Below are positions 24,590 to 33,191 of a DNA stretch of 64,000 nt, one piece after another. The stretch is from Sphingomonas bacterium (GTDB lineage Bacteria; Pseudomonadota; Alphaproteobacteria; Sphingomonadales; Sphingomonadaceae). The DNA is taken from positions 62,001 through 126,000 of the forward strand of contig NZ_CAHJWJ010000005.1 in NCBI RefSeq assembly GCF_903642285.1, written 5' to 3'. Position 1 is the first letter of the stretch; the number at the start of each line of letters is the position of its first letter. Under the pieces are notes generated by a model. That model searched no databases. It worked only from the letters and a program-made list of their open reading frames with translations, and had not been told where the DNA came from. A program made the position numbers and the translations under genes.

Positions 24590-25462
24590 TCAATGCTGGA
24601 AGAACTGTGTGAGCGGCGTCGTGTGATGCGTGTTGGTCTCGCTCACGGAGTCGCGTAGATAGCCCAGCATCGAGCTGCCGTCGGAGAAGGTGAAGGTCAG
24701 ATACGCCGTGTAGTTCCACGTGTCGTGTCCGACGGGTTCGATCTGAATGTTGAAAAAGCCCGATTGAAGTTGCGCGCGGGTAAGGGGCGTGTTGATGGCG
24801 AGTGTGTAGCTTGGGCTATCGCCATTGGCCGGGAAGAGATTGGCGATGCCGGGCGATCGACCGATATGGGCATAGGCGATCTGGTTGCGCCGGCCGTCGG
24901 ACACGCCGAGATCGACTTCGGTGTCCCGGTCCTTCCCATCGCCATTACCATGAAAGCGAACGGTTACCGAGGACAGGCGCGGCGCACCCCCCCTCAGGAC
25001 CCCCAATAAACCGACGCCCTGGCCATTGCCGGTCACCGGCGGCGGGGCGACCTTCGATGGCCCGGCCGCCGCGGCCGCCGTCACGACGGTGCAGGTGAAA
25101 TCCGACGGCACGCTCGACCGTTCCCCCTGCACGCCCACCCGCGACCAGAGGCGAAAACAGTGGCGACCAGCGGGAAGCTTGGTGAAATAATAGGTCACCA
25201 TCGACCCCATGCCTACGCCGTTCTCGGGGCGCCAGTTGGCGACGCTCGCGTCTTGCTGGCCTTCGATGTCGAACACGATATCGCCTTCGTTCGCCGTATT
25301 CTGCCATTTGATCGCGATCACGCCGGGCGCGGGCGACCAGGAAGAAACCGCGTTGGGCGTACCGGGCCGCGCCATGGCCGGGCATGCTACCGCGAGCAGC
25401 AACGACGTAAGAAGGTACAAGCCGATATCATAGGGCCGGAAGCGACTGGTCATGCCGGACAT
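24590..25462 (-). CDS. RPGTPN-family exported two-domain protein
   Basis: 290 residues from ATG 25462 (AGAGG upstream; another ATG three codons later). Signal peptide ends ACPAMA, then RPGTPN. The first domain is the Ig/fibronectin-like unit shared with the paralogues (IAIKWQNTANEGDIVFDIEG, RHCFRLWSRVGVQGERS, DFTC). After an Ala/Pro linker a second domain of about 150 residues (LSSVTVRFHGNGDGKDRDTEV ... LTFTFSDGSSMLGYLRDSVS) looks like a beta-sandwich. Same layout as the broken gene at 17677, whose second domain is different. Probably surface or periplasmic. Confidence 0.8.
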   Translation of the reverse strand: MSGMTSRFRPYDIGLYLLTSLLLAVACPAMARPGTPNAVSSWSPAPGVIAIKWQNTANEGDIVFDIEGQQDASVANWRPENGVGMGSMVTYYFTKLPAGRHCFRLWSRVGVQGERSSVPSDFTCTVVTAAAAAGPSKVAPPPVTGNGQGVGLLGVLRGGAPRLSSVTVRFHGNGDGKDRDTEVDLGVSDGRRNQIAYAHIGRSPGIANLFPANGDSPSYTLAINTPLTRAQLQSGFFNIQIEPVGHDTWNYTAYLTFTFSDGSSMLGYLRDSVSETNTHHTTPLTQFFQH

Positions 25463-25552
25463 GGGCGTTACCTCTTTCCCTGAATATCGATGACCGCGCG
25501 CCGCGACGTCGGTGATACGATCGTCATTATGATGAGGACGCCGCCAGCCGCC

Positions 25553-25570
25553 CTCACCCATCTGGGGGAG
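25553..25570 (-). repeat. Leader palindrome, copy d
   Basis: CTCACCCA-TC-TGGGGGAG, one mismatch in the stem, 91 bases before the start at 25462. Confidence 0.55.
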
Positions 25571-25645
25571 ACGCTGGGTAACCGTCACCATCGCCCGGGA
25601 CGACCCGTATCGTGGCGCGCACGACGCGGCCGGGATTAACGGCGT

Positions 25646-25664
25646 TCCTCCCCCATGCGGGCGA
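25646..25664 (+). repeat. Leader palindrome, copy e (degenerate)
   Basis: TCCTCCCCCATGCGGGCGA, a weaker copy pointing right, about 57 bases before the DUF4424 start at 25721. With copy d it gives each gene of the divergent pair its own element. Confidence 0.4.
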
Positions 25665-25720
25665 CGACGGCATCCCGTCCGCCCGGCACGGGAGGGTCTT
25701 GCCATCGGGAGGCGAAAGAC

Positions 25721-26752
25721 ATGCGACATCGCCACATCGGCCGGTTTATGGCGTTCCTTGGCGCCCTCGGCGCGGTGGTGCCGGTCGCGGCGCCACTGGC
25801 GGCGAACGACACCACCGCGGAACTGGCGACCGGTGGCCTGCAGATCGCCACGAGTCCCGATATCGAGATGGCATCGGAGGATCTTGCGATCTCGCCTGAC
25901 CGGATTCGGGTTGCCTATGTCTTCATCAATCATGCCGGGCGTCCGATCGACGTGCCGGTCGCCTTTCCACTGCCCGATTTACGGCAGGACGGCGACGCGG
26001 ATGCTACGGTGCCGACCGACGATGCGCGCAACCCTTTCGCCTTCCGGCTGAAGGTGGACGGCATGCCGGTTGCGGTGCAACTGGAACAACATGCCATCGT
26101 AGGCGGCGTGGACCGTACGGCGGTGCTCACGGGTTTGGGCATCCCGCTCGTACCCACATCCAGTCATACCTCGGCCGCGCTCGACCGACTGCCGGCGGCG
26201 ACACGGGCCAAGCTCGTCACGATGCGGCTGGTCAACATGGTCATGGCCGAAACCGAGGAGCCGGCCCGTCAGCATCTGCAACCGAACTGGACGCTGCACT
26301 CGACATATTACTGGACGCAGCATTTCCCGTCCGATCGTCCCGTGCACATCGAGCACGACTATCAGCCGAGTATCGGCAGCGCGTCGCAAACCGGCATCGG
26401 CCTGCCCAACTGGCGCCAGAAACGCGGCAATGCGCATTATGCGCCGGATTATTGCCCCGATGCCGATCTGCTGGATACGATCGCAAGCGCCATGCGGAGC
26501 CGCAATCTCGATTACCCGCCGTTCGGCGAGCAACGCATCGATTATATCCTGCACACCGGTGCCAACTGGCGCGGGCCGATCGGCCGCTTCCACCTGACCA
26601 TCGACAAGGGCGACCCCCAGACGCTCGTCAGCCTGTGCATGGACGGGTTGACCAAGACGGGTCCGACGACCTTCGAACTGACGCGGGCCGATTTCCGGCC
26701 GGCCGGCGACCTGAAAGTCCTGCTGCTCGTGCCGACGGCGCGGCCCGACTGA
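25721..26752 (+). CDS. DUF4424-family exported protein
   Basis: 343 residues from ATG 25721 with GGGAGG upstream. Signal peptide ends APLAA, followed at once by the family pattern NDTTAELATGGLQ, IEMASEDLAISPDRIRVAYVFIN and VAFPLPDL. The rest (HYAPDYCPDAD, IDYILHTGANWRGPIGRFHLTIDKG) fits the C-terminal half of DUF4424 proteins. Length is normal. The family is periplasmic and of unknown role. It is divergent from the RPGTPN gene at 24590. Confidence 0.85.
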   Translation: MRHRHIGRFMAFLGALGAVVPVAAPLAANDTTAELATGGLQIATSPDIEMASEDLAISPDRIRVAYVFINHAGRPIDVPVAFPLPDLRQDGDADATVPTDDARNPFAFRLKVDGMPVAVQLEQHAIVGGVDRTAVLTGLGIPLVPTSSHTSAALDRLPAATRAKLVTMRLVNMVMAETEEPARQHLQPNWTLHSTYYWTQHFPSDRPVHIEHDYQPSIGSASQTGIGLPNWRQKRGNAHYAPDYCPDADLLDTIASAMRSRNLDYPPFGEQRIDYILHTGANWRGPIGRFHLTIDKGDPQTLVSLCMDGLTKTGPTTFELTRADFRPAGDLKVLLLVPTARPD

Positions 26753-26906
26753 GCGCGACTCGGACACCCTGCTCCATCTGTGCGACCGCATCGGTGGACC
26801 CGGCGAGCGCGAAAGGCATGAGCCAGGCAAACGAAAGTCGCCCGGCAGCGCATGACACGGATGCCCGTTGGCGAAATCGCTTGCCGCGAGCCGACGCGCC
26901 GGTTCT

Positions 26907-27380
26907 TCAGCGTCGCAAGACACCGTCCAGCTCATCATGATGCGCGCGGTAGAACGCAATCTGCGGTGGCGTCGAAAAGGATGCCTCGCCGTCCAGGTCC
27001 GTCCCGGTCAGCGCCGCAACGGCCGCATTCGCGATCACGACCGGAAAGAGAACGGCATCGCGATCCGATAATCCCGCGCGGCGAAAGAAATGGGTAAACC
27101 GCGGATGGCGGCGCATGGCCGCGAGCAACTGCGCCAGGTCGCCGTTTGAACGCCTCAAATCTTCCTCGTCCGCCCGCAATTCAGGGTCGGCGCTTTGTGC
27201 GGCCTTGAGCGCGCTTTCGGCGGATATCCACCGTACCATTTTCGACGTGGTAAGAACATACGAGCCCATTGCCATGCGGTCCTCGGGCGAGTAGCCGCCC
27301 GCGCCCCGAAGCGGCGACCCGATCATCGTTACGGCGATGACGGCCGACACGCTTGCGGTGAGGCTGATCCTAGCGATCAT
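26907..27380 (-). CDS. Exported protein, paralogue of 19202-19696
   Basis: About 157 residues from ATG 27380 (an in-frame ATG at 27398 is also possible). Signal-like N-terminus (ARISLTASVSAVIAVTMIGSPLRGAGG). It shares YVLTTSKMVRW, SADPELRADEE, FTHFFRRAGLSDRDAVLFPVVI and a closing QIAFYRAHHDELD with the protein at 19202. Helical, with conserved Phe/Asp positions. The two copies flank most of the cluster. Function unknown. Confidence 0.72.
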   Translation of the reverse strand: MIARISLTASVSAVIAVTMIGSPLRGAGGYSPEDRMAMGSYVLTTSKMVRWISAESALKAAQSADPELRADEEDLRRSNGDLAQLLAAMRRHPRFTHFFRRAGLSDRDAVLFPVVIANAAVAALTGTDLDGEASFSTPPQIAFYRAHHDELDGVLRR

Positions 27381-27463
27381 GGAGGGCTGCTCGTGCATCC
27401 GCGTCTGCGCATGGCCGGCGAACGCCGTTCACCATGAGCGAAGGCGAAGCGCGCTGCACCTCG

Positions 27464-27877
27464 TCAGGGCTGCATGCGAGGAGAGCCTCGCTGGCTGCGC
27501 GTAAAGAGCGTCGCGCTACAGGACTGTCCGCCGGTGACCTCGCCGACCCTTACCCACTGTCCGGCCCAAAGCTTTGGTGGCGTCGAAAGGTTGACGGTGA
27601 CGACCTGTCCGTTGCGCATATGGACGAAGGCACGGACAAGCATACCTTCGCGCGTTATATCGGGGCTGCGCGCGACGATCTGCTGAATCGATCCGGGCGC
27701 TGCACCCGTCGGTGCGGATGTCGCGGCACCGGCGAGCAGCTGACAGGCGAGCGGCGTCTCAACCGTCTCTATGGGCCCGGACCCCGGTCGCATTTGCGCG
27801 CCGATGGACGCCGGTTTCAGAGGCAGGCCGGCGCCGATGAACGCAATGCCGTACAGGATCCGGCGAAACATCTTCAT
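27464..27877 (-). CDS. Small exported protein of unknown function
   Basis: 137 residues from ATG 27877 (AAGGA just upstream; second ATG two codons later). The long upstream extension of the frame is Arg-rich shadow sequence. N-terminus is a signal-like segment (MFRRILYGIAFIGAGLPLKP). The mature part looks like one small beta-barrel (MLVRAFVHMRNGQVVTVNLS, AGQWVRVGEVTGGQSCS). No family recognised. Confidence 0.7.
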   Translation of the reverse strand: MKMFRRILYGIAFIGAGLPLKPASIGAQMRPGSGPIETVETPLACQLLAGAATSAPTGAAPGSIQQIVARSPDITREGMLVRAFVHMRNGQVVTVNLSTPPKLWAGQWVRVGEVTGGQSCSATLFTRSQRGSPRMQP

Positions 27878-28456
27878 GTCCTTCCGCTGATTACGGTATG
27901 TACGAGCACCCCGGCGGCACCGCGCCCTACATTGGCGGAGCGTATGCAGCTGGCGATAGAAACCGCGTTCGTCCTGCGATGTCGCCGCTGAATAAACGGC
28001 GGCGGCGGCGTGCGCGTCCCTCATTTGCGGGAGACATCGCTCGCGGGACGGCGTGATGTCGCGAAAGCGAAGGCGTCGTGATCGTTCGTGGACGCGAAAA
28101 TCCCCCCCGCCCATGCATTGCAGCGCTTCCGCGCCGTCGGAGCATCCAGGATCGGCGATTTGCAATCTCCGGAACGATGTCGCGCCCGGGCCGGACGGCG
28201 GTGACGGAGCACATCGGACGCGCCATCGCCTTTCGTAGATGGAGGAGGCACGTGTTGCCATGGTCGAGCCGGTAAATCGCCCCGCATGGTCCCCTATACG
28301 GAGGACGCGGGCTTGCTCGGAGAAGCCCAGTTACGCGGGATGAGAACAAGTGCCGTGCATTCGCCAGCCCGGCAAAGCTGTCTTTCGCGTGAAGGAGGAT
28401 GGCGTGTCGCCACTTTGGCCGCTTGATCGAACCGCAGAACCAGCGAGGGGAACGTA
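27878..28456. other. Intergenic with two leader palindromes
   Basis: These 579 bases separate divergent exported-protein genes. They contain an element pointing left at about 28014-28036 (imperfect, TCCC/GGGA arms) and one pointing right at 28231-28249 (TAGATGGAGGAGGC). No gene recognised; overlapping frames are shadow-like. Confidence 0.5.
28231..28249 (+). repeat. Leader element, copy g
   Basis: Contains TAGATGGAGGAGGC (28236-28249), identical to the inverted copy at 23864-23877. It lies about 210 bases ahead of the broken gene at 28457 and points toward it. Confidence 0.45.
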
Positions 28457-29171
28457 ATGAAGAAAGTCTTAGCCTGGCCGTTGCTGGCCACTGTTTTCGG
28501 TATTGCCGGCTCTGCATTGGGGCAGCGCCTGCTGACCGAGAAGCATTCTAACCCCCGATCCCGCTGCCGTCGCAGGTCATGATCATGGGCGCGGCTTTCA
28601 ACAGCGGCTCCGCACCCAGCTGCGCCGACTTCGTCAAAGCCCAGATTGCCAAGAACGGCTATAAGGCTTCTGCCGCTAATGACGTCGCCGCCGTCCTTCA
28701 TTTTGAGCATTATTCCGCGCTCATCGCTTGTATTCCGGGGATGCCGTCAACAACGAACGATATTATAGCCGCGGTGGCATCCAGTGATAGTTCGAACCTT
28801 GAAGGGGCAAGGTCAGCTCTTGCAAACGGTTTCCACCAAGAGTTTTTGTAAGCGGATCGCGACTATCGAATTCCGGCAATCCTCTGCATATTCAGTTCGC
28901 CGGGTTCGCTGCGCACGGCAACGTGCATGCAGCGTCCCTGAAAGAAGAGAAGCTGGTGCAGGATGGGGGATATCAGGTCGAGCCGGCCCTGACGGGAGAA
29001 GCTAATAACGCCGCATCCTTTGTGGCATCGAACGGCAGGGCCTCCGTTCTGGTCGCCACCAGATCGACCACCGCGACGGGTAATTATACGGCGGTAGTGG
29101 TTGCTTCCTCCGATCGCGCGTATGCGATGACCATGCGCGACGGGCTGATCGCGCTGCTGCGGCGACGGTGA
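28457..29171 (+). pseudogene. Exported protein gene with two apparent frameshifts
   Basis: ATG 28457 starts a signal peptide (MKKVLAWPLLATVFGIAGSALGQ), but the frame closes after 41 codons. Adding one C to the C5 run near 28548 restores a frame through MGAAFNSGSAPSCADFV to ALANGF, and a second shift near 28845 would continue through FVSGSRLSNSGNPLHIQF to the end at 29171. The two halves share a motif (IIAAVASSD.....AR.AL versus AVVVASSD.....RDGLIALL), so the parent was probably a tandem two-domain exported protein. Without the repairs only pieces are made. Function unknown. Confidence 0.65.
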
Positions 29172-29403
29172 GTTGCCGGACGGGCGCTGCGTCCGAGGGT
29201 GCAAGCCATATCCAGGCGCTTTCCGTTTTTGAACAGCATGACGGCTCGTGGCATAAATTATTAGCCGCGGCTTCAAAAAATTGAATCAAGCCAGTGAATA
29301 ATCAGTTGAGCAAAGGCTCGTGACCGGTAATGCACTTATACCACATGACGATTACTAGAGCGACCATGCGTCTTATGCTGCGATAATTGCTTAGCAGCCT
29401 TCG

Positions 29404-29835
29404 TCAGTCGGTAGGGCCTCCCGTTCTCGTCAATGCCCGGATGTTTGCCTGAGTGACGAAAGGCAGCAGGATTGGGCTATTTGTCGATGCTACCGTCGCC
29501 GGGTTCATGAAGCCAAAGCCGAGGGCATGCGTGTGCCTGGAATATGTGGCTTGGAAGCTCGTCAATTCCCGGCGCACGGCCGTCGTCGCCCCAATATTGT
29601 TGTTCAGTTGCAACTGCAGATTGGCAACCTGATTGTTAAGAGCTTGATTGCTGGATTCAAGCGCGCTCAATCGCCTCTTCATGTCATCATATGCCCCCGG
29701 TATCTGAACGGGGCGCTCCTGTGCCATCCCCTTTGCATTCGCCAGGCTTGCCAGTATCGAGGCTGTAGCAATGATGGCGAAAGCACTCTTGAACAGGCTC
29801 TGGCGAGTAGCCTGACGTTCGGGTATCAGCGTCAT
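29404..29835 (-). CDS. Exported coiled-coil protein of unknown function
   Basis: 143 residues from ATG 29835 with GGGAGA upstream. A signal peptide (FKSAFAIIATASILASLANAKGMAQ) is followed by a coiled coil (MKRRLSALESSNQALNNQVANLQLQ, continuing to about 95) and a C-terminal part HTHALGFGFMN. The layout of coiled-coil stalk plus small head suggests a trimeric or oligomeric envelope or phage-fibre-like protein. No family recognised. Confidence 0.72.
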   Translation of the reverse strand: MTLIPERQATRQSLFKSAFAIIATASILASLANAKGMAQERPVQIPGAYDDMKRRLSALESSNQALNNQVANLQLQLNNNIGATTAVRRELTSFQATYSRHTHALGFGFMNPATVASTNSPILLPFVTQANIRALTRTGGPTD

Positions 29836-29893
29836 GATCGAATATCTCCCGTGAAAGCACCACTGGTGTGTCTTGAGGCAGACGGGCGTTCGC

Positions 29894-29916
29894 CGCTTCC
29901 ACCATTTGGGGGAGGG
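29894..29916 (-). repeat. Leader palindrome, copy h
   Basis: Gene-strand sequence CTCCCCCAAATGGTGGAAG, imperfect stem, 60 bases ahead of the start at 29835. Confidence 0.5.
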
Positions 29917-29994
29917 ACGCTATCGGACGTAATGCTTCGGGTGGTAACCGGGGCAGCACCGAGGGTTAAAGTCCCGCCCTTGCAGACCGCATAG

Positions 29995-30140
29995 CCCTTT
30001 CCGCCGCATCTGATCGGCGGGAAAGATCGCCTGGAGGCGCGCGGCGATGATGGACCCGGTACCAGGCTCCAGCCGGTCTGCCAGAACATGCTGACCGCCA
30101 TGAGCAGCGCGTGGCCGATCCGGGTAATGATCTGATCCAT
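29995..30140 (-). pseudogene. Permease N-terminal relic
   Basis: ATG 30140 opens RIGHALLMAVSMFWQTGWSLV, the start of a predicted permease of the DUF318/ArsP type. A one-base shift then continues SIIAARLQAIFPADQMRR, after which similarity stops. Only about 45 residues remain. Upstream (about 30170-30260, same strand) a stretch IIECIARDGISPTYEEL resembles a LexA-type winged helix, also broken. Confidence 0.5.
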
Positions 30141-30334
30141 CGACCCAATTCCTCATAGGTTGGGCTGATGCCGTCGCGCGCGATGCATTCTATTATGATT
30201 GCCGTCACGACGACGTGGCGGCTTGATCTTGCTGTGTTCCACCTCGGCGCTCCGCTCCCCGCCAGGAACATAGGGAGAATCAACGCCTTGCGCTATCGCG
30301 CTCCGTGAAGCAGCCTCGCTCGCGCGGTCGCGCC

Positions 30335-30468
30335 TCAGGCCGTCTCGGCCACGCGTACCCTCGCCTCAAGCTGAAGGCCGAGCGCGTCGAGCACCTTCAT
30401 CACCATGTCGAGCGTCGGGTTGCCGTCCGCGCTCAGCGCCTTGTGCAGCGACTGGCGGCTGAGGAGAA
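30335..30468 (-). pseudogene. HigA-type antitoxin 3' fragment
   Basis: The last 43 codons of a helix-turn-helix addiction-module antidote: SRQSLHKALSADGNPTLDMV, then MKVLDALGLQLEARVRVAETA. The 5' part is missing and is replaced at 30471 by the CCA end of a tRNA fragment, so the gene was cut by insertion of a mobile element. Confidence 0.65.
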
Positions 30469-30470
30469 AA

Positions 30471-30515
30471 TGGTGGGCGTGGCAAGGATTGAACTTGCGA
30501 CCCCTGCGATGTCAA
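30471..30515 (-). other. 3' half of a tRNA (probable tRNA-Val GAC), attachment site
   Basis: Read on the minus strand: a TTGACAT anticodon-type loop, the 3' anticodon stem, the T arm GCAAG-TTCAATC-CTTGC, the acceptor strand CACGCCC and ACCA. The matching 5' half (starting GGGCGTG) is absent on the upstream side. The block lies between an integrase relic and a truncated antitoxin, the usual arrangement of an att site left by an integrative element. The GAC (Val) assignment rests on the loop alone. Confidence 0.6.
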
Positions 30516-30779
30516 AGCCGTTTTCATTGGCCATATTTCGCCTATCTTTCAGCATCTTAACTACCTATCAAATATGCTATGCCCAGCGTGTGCCCAGCAG
30601 CACCGCAAGTCGACTGTTCGGAGAAAACAGTTTACGGTATTCGTCACTGCCACTCAAATGATCTTTTCGCAGAATTTATCCGCTGAGACTCTTGGATATC
30701 ATTCGGCCAAAGCGGCATGTTGTCTCGAACATACTTGGCGATATTATGCAGACGGATGCCCTGATGGTTGGCGCTGACG

Positions 30780-30860
30780 CTATTTCAAATTCTGGACAGC
30801 CTCATGCATGTGAGTTGTATCGACGGCGGCGTAACGCTGGACGATGCGCAGCGACTTCCA
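30780..30860 (-). pseudogene. Tyrosine recombinase C-terminal relic
   Basis: The last 27 codons read GWKSLRIVQRYAAVDTTHMHEAVQNLK and stop, matching the end of phage-type integrases, including the Tyr in QRYAAV. The rest of the gene is not recognisable upstream. It lies 265 bases from the tRNA fragment, as expected for the integrase of an element inserted there. Confidence 0.6.
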
Positions 30861-31019
30861 GCCAATAGGGATCGAGCCGCCCCGGTATGCGGTGCAGGAG
30901 GTGACCAGGCCATTTGTCGACGATCCGCCGATCGGCGAAGCAGAATTTGAGGAGAGCGATCGCCTGAGCGACGCCCAGTGTTCGACCGAAGGCGCGTCGA
31001 TCGAGATGCCCGCCCCGGA

Positions 31020-31727
31020 TCAGTCGGCGCTGCTCTGGAAGCTAGGAAGCCTCTTCGTCCCCGACGCATGGGACGGTGATGACTTTTCGCCTGCATGGTG
31101 CGCCAAATGGATCAACGCAGTAATGGAAGACGCGCGTTGGCCCCGCCGCGCTTGCTCCAGTGCTTCGACGCGGTACTGCGCCGCCATCATAGTCTGGATC
31201 TGGAACTGCTGCTTGGCCGTCAGCGCGAGCAATTGGTTGGTCGCCTGACCGACACCGAGCGCGCCGTCCGCTCCCTGGCTGCGCGCGACGATACCATGCA
31301 CAGTCTGCGTGTCGGCAGTCACATTCTCGACAATCTGCGACTGTACCGACATGGTTTGGCGAAAAGCGGCGATCGACACGTCCATCCGCGCCCGCGCCGC
31401 GGCGACCTGTGCGTTGAGCGTGAGCGCTGGATTGGACGCCGATGGAAACAGCTGCTGGAATTGCTGATCGGTCGAGGCGACACGGAACTGGATGCCCTGT
31501 GCCTGCCCCCTCAACTGGTCGATCTGGCGAAGCGTGCTCGTGATCGCCTGTAGTTCGGGAAAGCTGACAGCTGTCAGGTTCTTCGCCTGATTGATCAGCA
31601 TCGCCGCTTCGTTCTGGAGCGAGCGGATCTGATTGTTGATCTGCTGTAGCGTGCGCGCCGCAGTCAGTACGTTCTGCGAGAAATTGGTCGGATCAAAGAC
31701 GGTGAAGGCTGGTCTCGAAGAAATCAA
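31020..31727 (-). pseudogene. trbJ: trbJ, truncated at both ends
   Basis: The reading frame contains most of a conjugal-transfer protein TrbJ: VFDPTNFSQNVLTAARTLQQ, NQIRSLQNEAAMLINQAKNL and a long helical part to AQYRVEALEQARR. The signal peptide and first residues are missing because the gene is fused at about 31710 to traG. The last 35 residues (from about SSITALIHL) do not look like TrbJ, so the 3' end is replaced too. The remaining mating-pair genes are absent. Confidence 0.75.
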
Positions 31728-32986
31728 GTCGCCCGAGCGCCGGAAACTCGTCGAGCATCATCAGCAGCTGGTGCCGGCGAGGACCATCCGCGGGCTGGTC
31801 TAGCCGCTCGGTAAGACGACGCCCGATCTGGTTGAGCACGAGCCGGACGAGCGGCTTGGTGCGGCTGATGTCCGACGGCGGGATGACGAGATAGAGCGAC
31901 ATCGGTCGCTCGCCCTCGATCAGGTCGGCAATCCGCCAATCGCAACGCGAGGTGACCTCGGCGACCGTCGGATCGCGGTAGAGGCCCAGGAACGACATCG
32001 CGGTCGACAGCACGCCGGAGCGCTCGTTCTCGCTCTTGTTGAGCAGTTCGCGCGGGCAGACGCGACGACCGGATGGACCCGCGGATGATCGGTGTCACCC
32101 AGATGGTTGGTCGACATCATCCGCTTCAGGGTCGCGACGAAGCTGCGCTGCGGATCGGACAGGAAGGTCGCGACGCGAGCGAGCGTCTTCTCCTCCTCGG
32201 CATAGAGGACGTGGAGGATCGCGCCGACCAGCAGCGAGTGGCTGGTCTTCTCCCAATGATTGCGCCGCTCCAGCGCGCCCTCGGGGTCGACCAGGATGTC
32301 GGCGATGTTCTGGACGTCACGGACCTCGGACGCGCCGCGGCGCACCTCCAGCAGCGGGTTGTACCGCGCCGAGCGAGAGTCGGTCGGGTTGAACAGCAGG
32401 CAGTGCGAGAAGCGCGCCCGCCATCCGGCGGTCAGGGTCCAGTTCTCGCCCTTGATGTCGTGGATGACGGCAGACCCCGTCAGGACAGCAGCGTCGGCAC
32501 GACCAACCCGACACCCTTGCCCGAGCGGGTTGGCGCAAACGCCATGACATGCTCGGGACCGTCGTGGCGCAGATACCTGCCGCCAAGGCTGCCGAGCAGC
32601 ACGCCGACATCCTTGTGTAATCCCGCCGCATCGACTTCGCGACCGCTTGCCCACCGCGCCGATCCATAGGTCGTGACATTGTTCGACTGGCGCGCGCGCC
32701 ACAGCGATCCGGCGATCGCAGCGCTGCAGCCGATGAACCCACTCGCCCCGGCCAGCATACCGGCGCGGTCGAACACGGGTTCGGCATAGGCACCGTAGTG
32801 ATACCACCATGCGAATAGCGCCCATGGCCGATAGACCGGCAGACCGCCGACGATCGCCCAGGGTGACCCGAGTTCGGGCTGATAGGCGAGCATCGCTGCG
32901 GCCCACTGCGTCGCCGCCCACACGCCCGCGATGACGATCGCGAAGACGATGAGGATCTGGCCGATCAACAGTCTCGTGGGCGTCAT
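31693..32986 (-). pseudogene. traG: traG coupling-protein gene, two frameshifts and 3' deletion
   Basis: From ATG 32986 the product starts MTPTRLLIGQILIVFAIVIAG with membrane segments and reaches the Walker A region (APTRSGKGVGLVVPTLLS). There a lost G (near 32483) gives a stop; the next frame continues HDIKGENWTLTAGWRARFS to PRVHPVVASA. A second shift near 32055 leads to SFLGLYRDPTVAEV and LLMMLDEFPALGRLDFFET, the Walker B region. The frame then runs into trbJ. A deletion therefore removed the traG end and trbB-trbE. Type IV coupling protein, non-functional. Confidence 0.85.
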
Positions 32987-33191
32987 GGTGGTTGCGTTCC
33001 CCGCCGGATCGTCGATCGATCGGGCCGGGCAAGGATCGCCGGACGGTGCCGAAAACAGAATTGTGCTGTTGCGTGAAAATACGCTGGTTTGCGCCAGCTT
33101 CAATCATGCGACCGTCCAAGCTCCCAGACTTGCCGCCGTCACGTTCCGTTCCTATAAACACTTATTAACTATTTCATTCCAAGGAACGATC

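Noticed and set aside
28543..28553. Poly-C phase-variation switch in the 28.5 kb gene
   Set aside because: Five C are too few for typical slippage control, and a second frameshift downstream would still break the protein.
30170..30260. LexA-type repressor gene
   Set aside because: Only one short stretch (IIECIARDGISPTYEEL) fits; no start, no remaining domain, so it is noted with the permease relic only.
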